Of a stretch of 64,000 nucleotides of DNA, positions 25,029-35,961 are shown in pieces. Location: assembly GCA_003049485.1 (NCBI GenBank), contig PYST01000121.1:1-64000 (forward strand), read 5' to 3'. Both the position numbers and the translations under genes were made by a program. Position 1 is the first letter of the stretch; each line of letters starts with the position of its first letter. Source of the DNA: Ophioceras dolichostomum. Its lineage: Eukaryota > Ascomycota > Sordariomycetes > Magnaporthales > Ophioceraceae. Below the pieces are notes generated by a model. It was given only the letters and a program-made list of their open reading frames with translations, was not told the DNA's origin and searched no databases.

Positions 25029-26667
25029 TCAGTCTGACTCGCTATCGCTGCCAAGGAAAGCCAAGTCCGCCCTGGCTCCAGACAACCTGCCACGAGACTT
25101 GGCGAAGGTCTTAACTTCGCCCTCGCTCTCGTCGTCGTCGTCGTCGTCGTCACCGTTGGCACCATCCTCCTTCTTCTTCGCCTTCTTCTCTTTCTTGACG
25201 CCGCCGCCCGCGCCGTTCCCGTCCGCGTCCGCGTCCCCGTCCTCGTCCGCATTGCTCTCATCATCATGACTCTCCTCCCTAAACGACTTCCTGTGGGCGG
25301 CCCGACTACTGCGCGACGCCCTCCCGCCGACGCCCCAGCTCTTGTTCCCTTCCTGGACGGCCTCGAGGTCGGCCTCAAGCTCGCGCCGCTCCTTGATCTG
25401 GGCGGCTTTCGCCTCGGAGAAGCGCCCGTCCATGCCGATGTCCTTGAGCGCGTTCCTCAGGTGCCGGATCTTGGCGCGCGTGTCGTCCCCGTAGACCTTG
25501 AGCTCGAAGGCCCAGATCTTGCGCATGCCGCACTTGGCCAGCTGGCCCTGCAGCTTCTTGACCTCGGCTTCGTCGGTGGTGAGCTCTGGCTTGCTGGCGC
25601 CGGCGCCGGCGTCGGCGGATGCCCTAGACTTCTTCGGGCCCCTTTTCTTCTTTGGAGATGGTGCTGACTTGTCTTTGCTGCCCTTCTTTTTCCGCTTGGG
25701 GGGCTCGTCGATCACGACTGACATGCTGCTATCGGAGTCGTGGTCGGCCTCGGCCGCTGCTTTCTTCTTCGTCTCCGCCTCTTCCTCGTCCGAAAAGCTC
25801 TCCTTGACGTCGCTCAGGGGTGAATCTGTATCAGCCTCCTCCTTCTCGGCGCTTTTCTTGACAGTCACGACCTCAGCATTGGAGGATGGTTTTGGCTTTT
25901 CCTCCGGGCTTGGCTCGAACCTGGCCTTCTTTTTCGGACTTGACTCATCGTCGTCAATGTCACCATCCTCCTTGACTGCATCCTGAGCTTCTTCAGGTGG
26001 TTCATCCTTCACATCGTCGGCTGCTTCCTCCTGGTCGTCAGATTCCGCGGCAGCTTTCGTCGCCTTCTTGCGCTTCACAATGCGCTTGGCGACTGCCTTC
26101 TTCTGTTGCCCCTTCTTTTTCGCGGGCTTGGCTTCTTCGGAGTCGCTAAGTTCGCTAAGCTCGGATTCGGAATCGCTTTTTGGCGCAGCTTTTTTGCGGG
26201 CGGGGGGTGAGGACGGCTCTTGCTTTCGCCTCTTCTTGGCAGGAGGATCGTCCTCTTCCTCGTCGCTCGAGGCGCGCTTGAGCTTGTTCTTGGAGCCTCG
26301 GGGCTTCTTAGGCTTTGCAGGGTTTGATTTGGGCTTGGGCTGTGCCTCTTCCTCTACCATTTCATTCTAGGGAGAAGACGAGACGTCAACACGGGACTAC
26401 CAGAGAGAAGTGGTGTTGGACGTAAAGTTGGAAGTGCGACGCGCAAAAAAGGGCAGAAGCATTGTCACGTACCACACACGCAGTGATGATGTCCTTCGAC
26501 TTGGTCTTCCACTTGCCCTCCCTAAAAAACCCATCGTCGAGATCGAATTGTTCCTTCACGCGCTTCCGAACAGCATTGACAGACAAAGTGTCGCGCTCAT
26601 CGCTCTGGAAGATATCTCGGACGACTGAGGTGAGCGCCTGCTCCAGCGCTTTTGCGGTGGGCGCCAT
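25029..26667 (-). CDS. DEK_C-domain, HIRIP3-like highly charged nuclear protein
   Basis: Probable chromatin protein, possibly a histone chaperone. Exons 26667-26473 and 26366-25029 give 510 residues. Residues 1-65 look like a DEK C-terminal-type helical domain (VVRDIFQSDERDTLSVNAVR, then FDLDDGFFREGKWK). A long Lys/Ser/Asp/Glu-rich segment with many casein-kinase-2-like sites and basic nuclear-localisation patches follows. A second conserved block at about 322-405 contains LAKCGMRKIWAFELK, then LRNALKDIGMDGRFSEAKAAQIKERREL. This resembles the C-terminal block of HIRIP3, the H2A-H2B chaperone that binds HIRA. The C-terminus is acidic. The HIRIP3 link rests on pattern memory, not on a search. 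The intron (GTACGT..CTAG) falls right after the first domain. Confidence 0.8.
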
Positions 26668-27916
26668 TGGAGGTTGCAGATCACGCGAGATGCGACGCGT
26701 GACTTAGCGCAAGGAGATGAGGACCACAGGCTCCAGCAGTACCGAATCCGGAGTCACTAGGCGCCAAACTTTCTACAACAAGTCCAACACAATGCGCGGC
26801 CAATTGCTGGTGAGCAATGGGGTATTTTGCGCAAAATTCCCGTCTTCAACTGAGTTGTGACGCGGTCGGCTGGTGGGTAGCAGCTTTGTTGCCGGGTGTT
26901 GCTGTGTTCAATGTTTGCGGGGAAATCGTTCGGGTCTGTTGATCGATCTGGAACCCTGCAAGAATTGAACCGCCCAGCCACAACCAAGCACGCACGGTCA
27001 TCTCCGCTTCATGAGCACTTCAATGGCTGTCACACAGCCTTGTTGCGGCGCTGACTCCTCCGTTGCGCAGAGGCGAACAGAAGAGCAGTGGGGCTCCGCT
27101 CGGATTGAGGCAGCTCATCATTCATCAGATCATTCATCACTGTGAAAACTTGACTCCACACTTCTCCCACTGGCTCTTTCCCGATAGGCCTCGAGATTGG
27201 CCTCCTGGATGCTCGATAGAAGCAGCGGGCAAGCCACATCCATCCGATTTTCGAGGTTTTTTGCCGCTGGCAGGCGCGTGCCTACCGAAGCATCCCAAAT
27301 CTCCGCAAACGATTTACTTTTACGCGGGACATTGACATCCCTCCAGTCGTGCTGTTGAAAGCGGGCTTTCTTTCAAGTGATTGATCAGATTCAGCAGCAA
27401 TTCATTCTCCGCGTGAGTCATCCCCGACCGGACTAGCGGTGGTCGTGGAACATGTGCACAACAGTTTGCCTTGGAGAAAAGCAGTGGAAAGCCGGAAAGC
27501 CACAGCGCGTCCGATGGTGGTCGTGCACCTGATGAGACGAGCTGCATAGCCTCCCCCTCCCTCACTGCTGCACTCCGTCCCTCCGCTCCTTCTCCCCACA
27601 TAGTACCCTCCCTGTCACTGGCGCTGTCTGCCTGTGGCTGCCTCCCTTTGCCGCGCATCGGGCAGTATTAAAGAACGGCAGCCTCGCTCGAAAGCGGCAT
27701 TCAGAACTTTCCCGAATCTTCTCTCCTCTCGCATTGAATGTGGCCTTCAAACTAGGTTGAATTGCTCTATTGCGTCCCTCACCACCCCTCATTTTGGCTT
27801 ATTGCTTAAGCGGGCGTTTATCAACCCGGTACCTCTCCGTCCAGTCCTCGCACAATACCAGACTCCTCTTTAGCAAGAGCACCAGACGGCCTATTGCCCT
27901 GATTCTGCTTATCCCG
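26668..27916. promoter_or_regulatory. Divergent promoter region, HIRIP3-like and F-box-like genes
   Basis: About 1.25 kb between divergent start codons. No RNA gene or coding region is supportable. The frame of the F-box-like gene stays open upstream of its ATG to 27770 but without another ATG. Confidence 0.45.
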
Positions 27917-29326
27917 ATGTCGGCCTCCGTCTTCAAGGCCACTCCTTCAAGGAGAATGGAGATGCCCAAGCTGAGGAAGATGGAGTTCACCCTTAAGGTC
28001 GAGCCGAACCCCCCTAAAGGTTTCCTGGGTCTCCCACCCGAGATCCGTGACCTTATCTACAAGTACTCCCTGCTCGAGCCGCCACTATGGGAGAAGCGGC
28101 ACAGGCCCGCATGTCAGCAATGTCCCAGGGACTGCGAGAAGTGGGAGGATCCGCCTTGGGTGAATTGGAAGTGGGGGTATGTCGCCTGCGACTGCGGCAA
28201 ACGCGAAGGCTTGGGCCTGCTCCGCGTCAACCGGCAGATCCATCGCGAGGCCGCACCGATCTTCTGGAGCGGGAACATTCACTGCTTCAAGACCGCGACC
28301 GGCTTCGTCAACGATGTCGGCGGCAACATGCGCGACGAGTACCGCCCTCTGCTCCGCAACATCAGCCTCCTTCTTGTCGCGGGCGTCGAGGAGCACAACG
28401 AGAAGATCGATCTCTGGGCCGTCCTGTCGCAATGCACGGGCCTCAAGACCCTGGAGCTGGATGTCGGCCACACCAGGGGGTTCAACTACAAGATGAAGCC
28501 CGTGATGACAGAGCTGATGGAGGACATGCGGAAGCGCCAACGGAAGAGCAAAAAGAGCGTCCGCCCGCAGCTGCGCAACCTCGAAACGCTCAGCCTGGCC
28601 AAGACGCTGACCTACAGCATCCAAACCGAGCGGTTCCCCCCCATCGGCCGACGGCGTCCTAAGCTGTCAATTCTCTACGTCAAGGCCGCCCGGCCGATGG
28701 ACCTGTCTAGGATGGACAACCCGGAAGTGCTCCGGGACCTCGTGCGCGATTTCGAGACGAACTTCCTGGTGCACACGCAGCACGCGCTCTCCGAGAAGCT
28801 GATCGACACCGACTCGGGCCGCTGGGGGTGCACGCTGTCGCAGAGGCTCGACGACACCACGACCAGCCTCCGCCTGGACCTGCGCGACGGCAAGGAGACC
28901 ACGGTGCAGCTCTACGGCGCGCCCATCTGCGCCCAGACGCGCGTGCGCAACGCCAAGGACCGCATATTCGCCGAGGCGCAGCTGCGCGCGGCGGGGAGGC
29001 TCACGCCCGCCGAGGAGCGCGCCAGGAAGAACGTCGAGAAGCAGCGCGACAAGCGCCGGGCCAAGTGGCGGGACCATCACTACGACCCCTCCGAGTGCCC
29101 GCCGGGGTGCTCGGCCTGCCGCGAGTACAAGAATAAGCAGAACCGCGAGAGGGCCGAGAAGCTGGAGCGCGTGCAGCTCGAGCGGGAGGCCGCGGAGAGG
29201 GAGCTCGAGGTGGGGCTGGCGAAGGAGACGAGGCGGCAGGAGAGGAAGAGGGTCTCGCGCAAGTCGAGGCCTGGGAAACAGCAGGACGATAAGACTGATG
29301 ATGCCGAGGGCGAGGAGGAGGAGTGA
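27917..29326 (+). CDS. F-box-like protein of the large ascomycete family (LPPEIRDLIY motif)
   Basis: Function unknown. It is a single exon of 469 residues, and the ATG at 27917 is the first in frame. Near residues 33-50 it has FLGLPPEIRDLIYKYSLL, the degenerate F-box-like opening seen in many Pezizomycotina proteins. About 50 residues on comes LLRVNRQIHREAAPIFWSGN, the second hallmark of that family. Between them is a Cys-rich stretch (CQQCPRDC, CDCG) that might bind metal. The C-terminal third is strongly charged, with a predicted coiled coil rich in Arg/Glu and a CPPGCSAC motif, ending in an acidic tail. By analogy it could be an adaptor for ubiquitin ligases, but that is inference. Confidence 0.8.
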   Translation: MSASVFKATPSRRMEMPKLRKMEFTLKVEPNPPKGFLGLPPEIRDLIYKYSLLEPPLWEKRHRPACQQCPRDCEKWEDPPWVNWKWGYVACDCGKREGLGLLRVNRQIHREAAPIFWSGNIHCFKTATGFVNDVGGNMRDEYRPLLRNISLLLVAGVEEHNEKIDLWAVLSQCTGLKTLELDVGHTRGFNYKMKPVMTELMEDMRKRQRKSKKSVRPQLRNLETLSLAKTLTYSIQTERFPPIGRRRPKLSILYVKAARPMDLSRMDNPEVLRDLVRDFETNFLVHTQHALSEKLIDTDSGRWGCTLSQRLDDTTTSLRLDLRDGKETTVQLYGAPICAQTRVRNAKDRIFAEAQLRAAGRLTPAEERARKNVEKQRDKRRAKWRDHHYDPSECPPGCSACREYKNKQNRERAEKLERVQLEREAAERELEVGLAKETRRQERKRVSRKSRPGKQQDDKTDDAEGEEEE

Positions 29327-31307
29327 ATTGGGTCATTGTTTCGCTTTGACGGATTTAGAGCGCGTGTAACGAACTTCCTTCTTCGTCGATTGGTAATGAA
29401 CTCCCGGTCGCCTTCTTCTTTTTCGGCGGCTGCGTCGGCTGTGGCGGCTATCTCACCCATACCTACCTAGACTGGTATTTACTTTCGAGGTTGTAATGGA
29501 TCATTGATGCCCTCTCGGTCTCGGTTTGGGGTGAGCCCCATCACGTTATGCTCTCCTGCTACTACTCTCTGCTCACCTCAGTTTCGCCTAAAAAAGGATC
29601 GGGCTTATCGCTTGCTTTTGTAGCATTAGCATCAGGCGCTCGCTCGCTCTCCCGGGTTCTTCTTCCACCATGCTATACCCACCAGGCCATAGCCACGCGA
29701 TCATTCTGGGTTGGGTTGGGGCACAATTCAGGAAAATACTACCCGGGTCGGTGCCGTGCAGCTAACAAAAAAACGGCTTTTCAGCATTCGCCCCCACCTC
29801 CTGCGAACCCCGACCCAGTCCGAGCCGATCCGGTCCAGACTTTTCTCAATCAGGTCTGGTCAAACGAAGAGAGAGCCAACTAACAAGCGGCGCTTGCTGC
29901 ATGAAAAAGAGGTGGAAACCTATGACTTGCAATATTTTTTCCGGACCCCAAACTTTTTGTCTTGTGCGACGCCGCCCCATTTGTGTCTCAGGTGAGACTC
30001 TTCTTTCTGGTGTTGTAACCGAATTCGTCATCCGGTTCGTCCGTTCTCTTTTCTCCCCTCCCCAAAAAGGGCGGCGGCGAGGAGGGGGCGGTCGCCAAGC
30101 AGCTCAGCACTCAGCCATTGGGTGGTCCCGTCGACCCAGTGCGGCTGAAGACGGCGAAGTAATCACCAACAGCCAGACACACACACACACATGCACACCA
30201 CACACGCATACGCCACTCTTGCGCGCGTTTATTATGTGGTCGGTCGTAAGTGTACCCCGTTGTAGGTCACTCTTCCCTTATCGTCTGATTAAAAAAAATT
30301 ATCGAGGACCAAAGGTGCCGCCACGAACCTGCAGATCGCAGGATGCGCCGGCCGCTTCCCGGTCGGGTTTGTACACTCGCACACTCTCCTTTTGTCTGCC
30401 TTCCCTGCCTTCCCCTCCCTCCATGTACCAAGGTAATCATGAACGAGGGAACTTGTCTAATCTTCCCTCATGGCCTAGCCACCACCACTACCACAATCAC
30501 CACCACCACGCGTCCATCGAGCCGTGCCTCTCCTGGCATGGTGCATGGCGCCCAAGACCACGTCTCCCCATCCTGGCTGGTCTCCTGACAGCGCGGCGGG
30601 ACTTGTTGCCGTCGCTTGCCTTGCCTGCGCTTGCTCGCTTGCTGCCTTAGACGGATGCCGTACCTACATTCACGATAATGCTCCACACCACCAATACCAC
30701 CAAGCAGCTGCTCAGCAACCCAGCCCAGCCCAGGACTAGTAGTCTAGACCCAGGGGCCCGAAAAGCAAGGTACCAGCCTACGCTTCCTACTGACGCAGGT
30801 ACCGGGCATGGATGTGATGGGATGGTGTGCGTGTGTGCTGTGGTGATGACAAGAACGGCGTGGGATTGATCTGTCAGTATCGTATGTGAAGAGAGAGCAG
30901 CGGGCGACAGCGATAGCAACGAAGGGGCTGGGGGCCAATCTGCTCTCTCTTCTCTTTCTCGTTCGTTTCTTTCTGTTTCCCTTCTCCTCTTTTTTTTCTT
31001 TTTCTCTCTCATTAAAGAAGGAAGGGATCATCGTGTCCAGCTGCCTCTTCTCTTTCCCGGTTTTCCCTTGCGTCTGTTCTTCCCCCTCCTCCCACCTCCC
31101 ACTCCCTCCCTTCCCTTTTCCCCAGCTTTTCCCAGAAGAGCTGGAGAGATGGGAAATGTCTGAGATCGACATTGCATACTCGTATCTTTTTTTCTCCTAT
31201 CCCTTTTCCGTACCCCGTACTACCTCTACATACCACCCACCTGGCCATCCGATCCAATAATCCCCACTTGACTGGGCTTGGAATTGTTGGAAGCAGTCGT
31301 CATCAAA
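29327..31307. other. Intergenic region upstream of the DUF3176 gene
   Basis: About 2 kb with no supportable gene. It contains an AC microsatellite at 30177-30190, an ACC-rich stretch near 30480-30512 and a C/T-rich tract at about 30945-31140 that is probably the promoter and leader of the DUF3176 gene. Confidence 0.4.
30177..30190. repeat. AC dinucleotide microsatellite
   Basis: Seven AC units in a row, followed by further AC-rich sequence, in an intergenic region. Confidence 0.8.
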
Positions 31308-34300
31308 ATGCCGGCCAGTGTATACTCTATGAACGGGCTGGAGATGAGGGCGATGTCCCCGCGGTTGATGTCTCCGATGAGCCCTCCACAATGGCAGCAG
31401 GAGCAGGAGGACGGCCCGGACACCTTCAAGATTCTGGGCACTCCGCCACCGCCACTACCTCCGCCGCCTCCCCCAGGAGGAGTCGGGAGGAGGCCTCGGA
31501 AGGAGGTACGCTGGGACCTTGGTAGTGGTGGTGAAGGGTCGGTCCTCTCGTCGCCGCTCCCTCCGACCCCTTCTGATGGACCGCATGGTCACCACCGCCG
31601 TGCTCCCACTCCCGGTGGTTATGGTCATGGTTATGGTCATGGTTATGGTCATGGAGGAGCAGGGGGTGCACGCTACCGCACACCTCACAATGCTCAACAG
31701 CACTACCAGCCGCAGCGTCCTCCACATCCTCATCCGCTCTACAGCTATGCTTCCATGCACGACATCCAGGGGCGGCCTCTCCCGCGGCACCCACAGCACG
31801 GATCGCGGCTGAGGCGGGGCTGCTTCAACTTCTCGTACGGCCAGAGCTGGCGGCTCGAGGTGGCCAGCTGCGCGGTGAGCGTCCTGTCTGTGGCCATAAT
31901 GGTGATCGCCCTGGAGAGAATGGACGACCGGCCGCTGTCGACCTGGCCGCTGGCCGTGCCGCCCAACACGTTCGTGTCGATGCTCAGCACGACGTCCAAG
32001 GCGGCCATCGTGCTGCCGGCGTCGGAGTGTCTCAGCCAGCTGAAGTGGCTCCGTCTCGCCGAGGCCTCCGCTTCCCATGATCCTGACGACGATGGTGATG
32101 CAGCCGAAGATGAGGACGAGGACGAGGACGACTCCGAAGCGGAGGAACACATGGAGATGGCCCTGGAGGACATGCAGCTCTACGACAACGCGAGTCGCGG
32201 GCCGTGGGGCGCGCTGATGTTTCTATTCTTTGCGAGAAGCAGCAACAGCAAGAGAGAAGAGCAGAGGAAGGAGAAGGAGAAGGCGCCAAGATCGCACAGG
32301 AGGAGAAAGAGAAGGAGGAAAAGCGGCAGATGGCCGACGGTGGCGGGCTATATCGGCTGCCTCATCCTCATCATCGCGCTGGCGTACGACGCCTTCTTCC
32401 AGCAGCTGATCTCTTACACGCAGAAGGAGAACAGGCTCTGGGGTGAGCCTCCCACGGTCATGAGGTCTCAGGTCTACGACAACGGGGACGAGGTGCCCGG
32501 ATCGGTAGATAATGCCCTTGGTAAGGAGTTAGACCCAGCTTGAATTACAGTCCAGACCGCCAGCAACCAATCTTGATTTTAATGCACCCCGTATGTATTT
32601 CGAACGAGAAATCGAAAGCTAACGACAATGGAAACTCTTTAAAACAGTCGGCCTCAGAGACGAACGCATGCGCCCCGTTGTGGTTGGCTGTCTCTACAAC
32701 ATGGTCCGCGAGCCACCCTTCAACTGCCCGGCACAACGCTGCGTCTTCCCGCCCTTCACGTCTCTGGGCGTGTGCAGCAAGTGCTCGGCCGTGACGTCGA
32801 ACACCACTTGGTCGTGCACGACGATGCCCGGCACTGCGGCGACGAACAACAGCGACTACCGCATCTGCACGTTCACCACGCCATCGGGCCTGACACTCCA
32901 GGCCACGAAGGGCGCGCCGGGTCTGCGCCGGACCATGCTGGCCGTCAACGCTTCGTACGGCCGGCCAGCCCTCTCGCCAACGCTCGCATCCATGGCGCTA
33001 GTCAAGATCCCTCTCTCCTCCCCCTCGTCGTCATCGTCCTTGTCCTCATCCGCCTCCGAAGACGCCTGGCTAGCCGGCATGGAATCCTACGAATGCACGC
33101 TCGAACTCTGCGCGCAGCTCCGACAGGGCTTCACCATAGTAGGCGGCTCGGCGCTCGCGCTACCGTCCGACGGCAACGCCACGGGCGGGATGCGGCTCAC
33201 GACCGCCCCCTTGTACCGCAACATGACAAACACGACAATACCTTCCGGCGGCACTACTACGACTGACAACAGTAGCGACCCGGGAATACTGCTCAAGTTC
33301 GACGTCATCAACACGGATTTTTTCCCGAAAGACGTGGCGGTCGGCGAGGACGGCGAGCAGCTCTACATGAAGCGGACGTTCAAGATCCACTCCAAGGACG
33401 TCGACAACATCGAGAACATCCTGCGGAGCGTGTTCACGTTCTCAAACCCTGTAGCTCTTCTTCCGTCCTCATCCGCTGCTTCAATCTCATTACCAACAAC
33501 CCACACCCTCGTCGAAAACCCAGCAAAGACGCAAACGCAATCGTCATCATCATCCAGCAGCTCCACAGTCACAGTCACCACTCCAGCCGCCGCGAGCAGC
33601 CCAACCGGAACACCAGCAGTACTATCCCGACGCCAGACCCAAGACTCGTCGACATCAGCACTCGACCAAACCTCCCTCTACACAGAAGGCGAAAACAACC
33701 GTCTTGCGCTCTACCTCGCCCCCTCGATCCCCTCCACAATGGCCGCCATCGCGGCGGGCGTCTCGCACCAGCTCATGGACGGGCCCAACGCCACGGCCGT
33801 CAAGGGCGCGGCCTACGCGACCGAGACCTTCGTGCGCGTGCGCTGGGTGTGGCTAGCCCTGCCCGTGGGCGTGGTGTTCGCCACCTACGTTTTCTTGGTG
33901 GCCGTCACGGTCAGGAGCTGGCGGGCGGGACAGGTCGCGTGGAAGTCCTCGCTGGAGCCTTTTCTTTGGTGGGAGCAGCAGCCGCCTCCACAGCCTTCAC
34001 AGTTACCACAGTTATCGCCTCCACAGCTACCGCATTCGATGACGACACCATCACCGACGACGCCTGTGGGGATAATGCCAGGAGGGGGTTCTTCTGTTGG
34101 TTCTCCCGGGCTGGGGATAGGTGTTTCCGGCGGCGGCAAGGCGAGCCCTGTGGCGGGACTGATGGGCAACGGGAGCTACAACGGCGGCGGCAGGGGCAGT
34201 CCCGGGGTGTGGAGCAGCACGAGCGGCAGAGGCAGTCCTGCGAGCCCTGCGCTGCTGGGGAAGGCACGGGCGGTGAAAGTGGGGGGAGGAGGGGGAGGTG

Positions 34301-34530
34301 GAGGAAATAATACTACTGGAAGTGCTGCTGCTGCTGCTACTGCTTCTGCTGGAAAGACCCCGGCGGTTGCGGAGGTGTGGGTGGGCGCTGCGGCGGGTGA
34401 GGCTTCACCACCACTTGTGACGGGCCTGTCGCCCCAGGGCCAGGGCCAAGGCCAGCAGAGTGGCCGTCAATACAAGGCTGCAAGGGTGAGGACGAGGACT
34501 ATTCTTGGGCGGTTGGGTGGGGGTAGGTAG
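31308..34530 (+). CDS. DUF3176 family multi-pass membrane protein
   Basis: Function unknown; a fungus-specific membrane family often present in many copies. Exons 31308-32520 and 32648-34530 give 1031 residues. The first 170 residues are disordered, with Pro runs and a Gly-Tyr-Gly-His repeat coded by a 12-base repeat at 31612-31652. The DUF3176 core follows: first helix at about 183-205 (LEVASCAVSVLSVAIMVIAL), then KAAIVLPASECLSQLKWLRL, YDNASRGPWGALMF and a further helix before FFQQLISYTQKENRLW. After the intron comes a large, probably extracellular domain with paired cysteines (FNCPAQRCVFPPFTSLGVCS) and Asn-X-Ser/Thr sites. A last helix lies near 800-822, and a Gly/Ser/Pro-rich cytosolic tail ends the protein. 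An acidic insert (Asp/Glu run near residue 265) is unusual. The intron is GTAAGG..ACAG, phase 1. Confidence 0.88.
31612..31652 (+). repeat. 12-base coding repeat (Gly-Tyr-Gly-His units)
   Basis: About three copies of a GGTTATGGTCAT-type unit code a short Gly/Tyr/His repeat in the disordered N-terminus of the DUF3176 protein. Confidence 0.85.
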
Positions 34531-34877
34531 ATATGGACATGCCAGCACGGCAACGGCAACGACGGCGGTAATAGGAGGAGAGGGGGAGGGGCGGCCCCTG
34601 AAACAACCGTGACTGCTGTTGGCGGCGGTGGAAACTTTCTATGAGCCGGCCCGCCGCAAGGGTCTATCTAGTTGGCCGTTGTTGTGAAACATCACGCCAA
34701 TATTAGTGCCAATGCCAATACAGATACCGACACCAACGTCCACACCCATTATCAAGTCGCTGTTCCGATTCTGAGCACGTCTACTACTAGATAGTCGGCA
34801 CCCGCGAAGACGACACATGTACAGCAGCTAGTGCGCCAATGCCACAATGCCAGTACCAACACGGACAAGTACATAGC

Positions 34878-34915
<38 letters not shown>
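34878..34915. repeat. T11-A27 homopolymer tract
   Basis: Eleven T are followed directly by 27 A. The T run and the first eleven A form a perfect inverted repeat. It lies 350 bases beyond the DUF3176 stop codon. It could be a slippage product, a relic of a retroposed poly-A tail, or partly an assembly artefact. Confidence 0.9.
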
Positions 34916-34917
<2 letters not shown>

Positions 34918-35571
34918 GACGGGCCGAACAAGGTCCTTGTATGTGGATAAAGTCAGAACCGAAAAGCCAGTAGAAAAATATGGTGGGATCGCGTGATGGC
35001 ACAATTGTGAACAGAGTACCTAACTTGGTACCTAGTAGCAGTATAGTAGGGCTCGGAGGGACGATGGAGCTTGGGGGTTAGAAGCGGCTGAAGAACGTCG
35101 TATGTGGTAATGCCGTGTGTGGTGGTCCTGCAGTAAGCGACCCAGCACCGATGATACTGACCGGAAAGATAGGGGGCGGTTTCTGGTGGCTGTGCTTCAA
35201 GCAAACAAACCACCACCACCACCATCATCACACCAGACCGACCAGACCAGAGCAGGCCTGCCAGGTCAGGCCAACGGAATTTGGGGGTTTGAATAATACC
35301 GTGACTTATTGCAGTAGTGGTAGTAGTACAGTACTAATATTCCCTCGCCTTTGCAGTTCCCTTCACCCGTTTTCTGCGAGTCGTTTCTCGTCATGGGATG
35401 AAACAAAAAGGGGGAATGGGTGCATCGGTTGGGATGGATGGATCTGGTCCAACCTGGCGTGGGCCATGCACCGGTAGGCCTATTGCGAAAACAACGGCAG
35501 AGAAGGAGAGAGTATGTTTGAGCAAGCATTCTCCGTGGACTTATACAGACAAGTTGCCCAGAGTGATAGTA

Positions 35572-35609
35572 GTACCTAGGTAGGTACCTACCTACCTACC
35601 TACCTACCT
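35572..35609. repeat. CTAC/GTAG tetranucleotide array with inverted start
   Basis: The sequence begins with CCTAGGTAGGTA and continues as ACCTACCTACC repeats, so the two ends are reverse complements. The same core recurs at many intergenic sites in this window. Confidence 0.85.
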
Positions 35610-35961
35610 CTCTGAGAAGAACTGAGCACAAGTGATCACTGATTACGGGGCGGTTAGGCTGAGGCACCTCCATTTTGCTATCGATATCAGCAGGGACCGT
35701 CAAACCGGTTGATAGCCGCGCACTCTACGATATTAGGTTTATTTATTTCCAATTTGCGCTGCTCCTACCTCTCGGTTTCGTGATAGAATATGAAATAACA
35801 TCAGTACAAGCGCCATCCTCGTTCACGGTGATTCCGTCTCGGTCGTGTTCTTCAGTGATTTCTTGGTACCCCCACCGTCTTTTGTCCTAGTCAACAGCAT
35901 GGATCGTCAAATTCGATCAGCCTGCCACTCGCTCTCCCACTCCAAGGGTTAGGAAAGTTAT

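Larger units (their letters stand above)
34531..35961. other. Convergent intergenic region with homopolymer and CTAC repeats
   Basis: About 1.4 kb between the stops of the DUF3176 gene and the unknown minus-strand gene. No coding region is supportable. It holds the T11-A27 tract at 34878-34915 and the CTAC array at 35572-35609, both listed separately. Confidence 0.45.

Noticed and set aside
26940..26990. Possible tRNA T arm (GAATTGAACC)
   Set aside because: The flanking bases do not form a T stem or acceptor stem.
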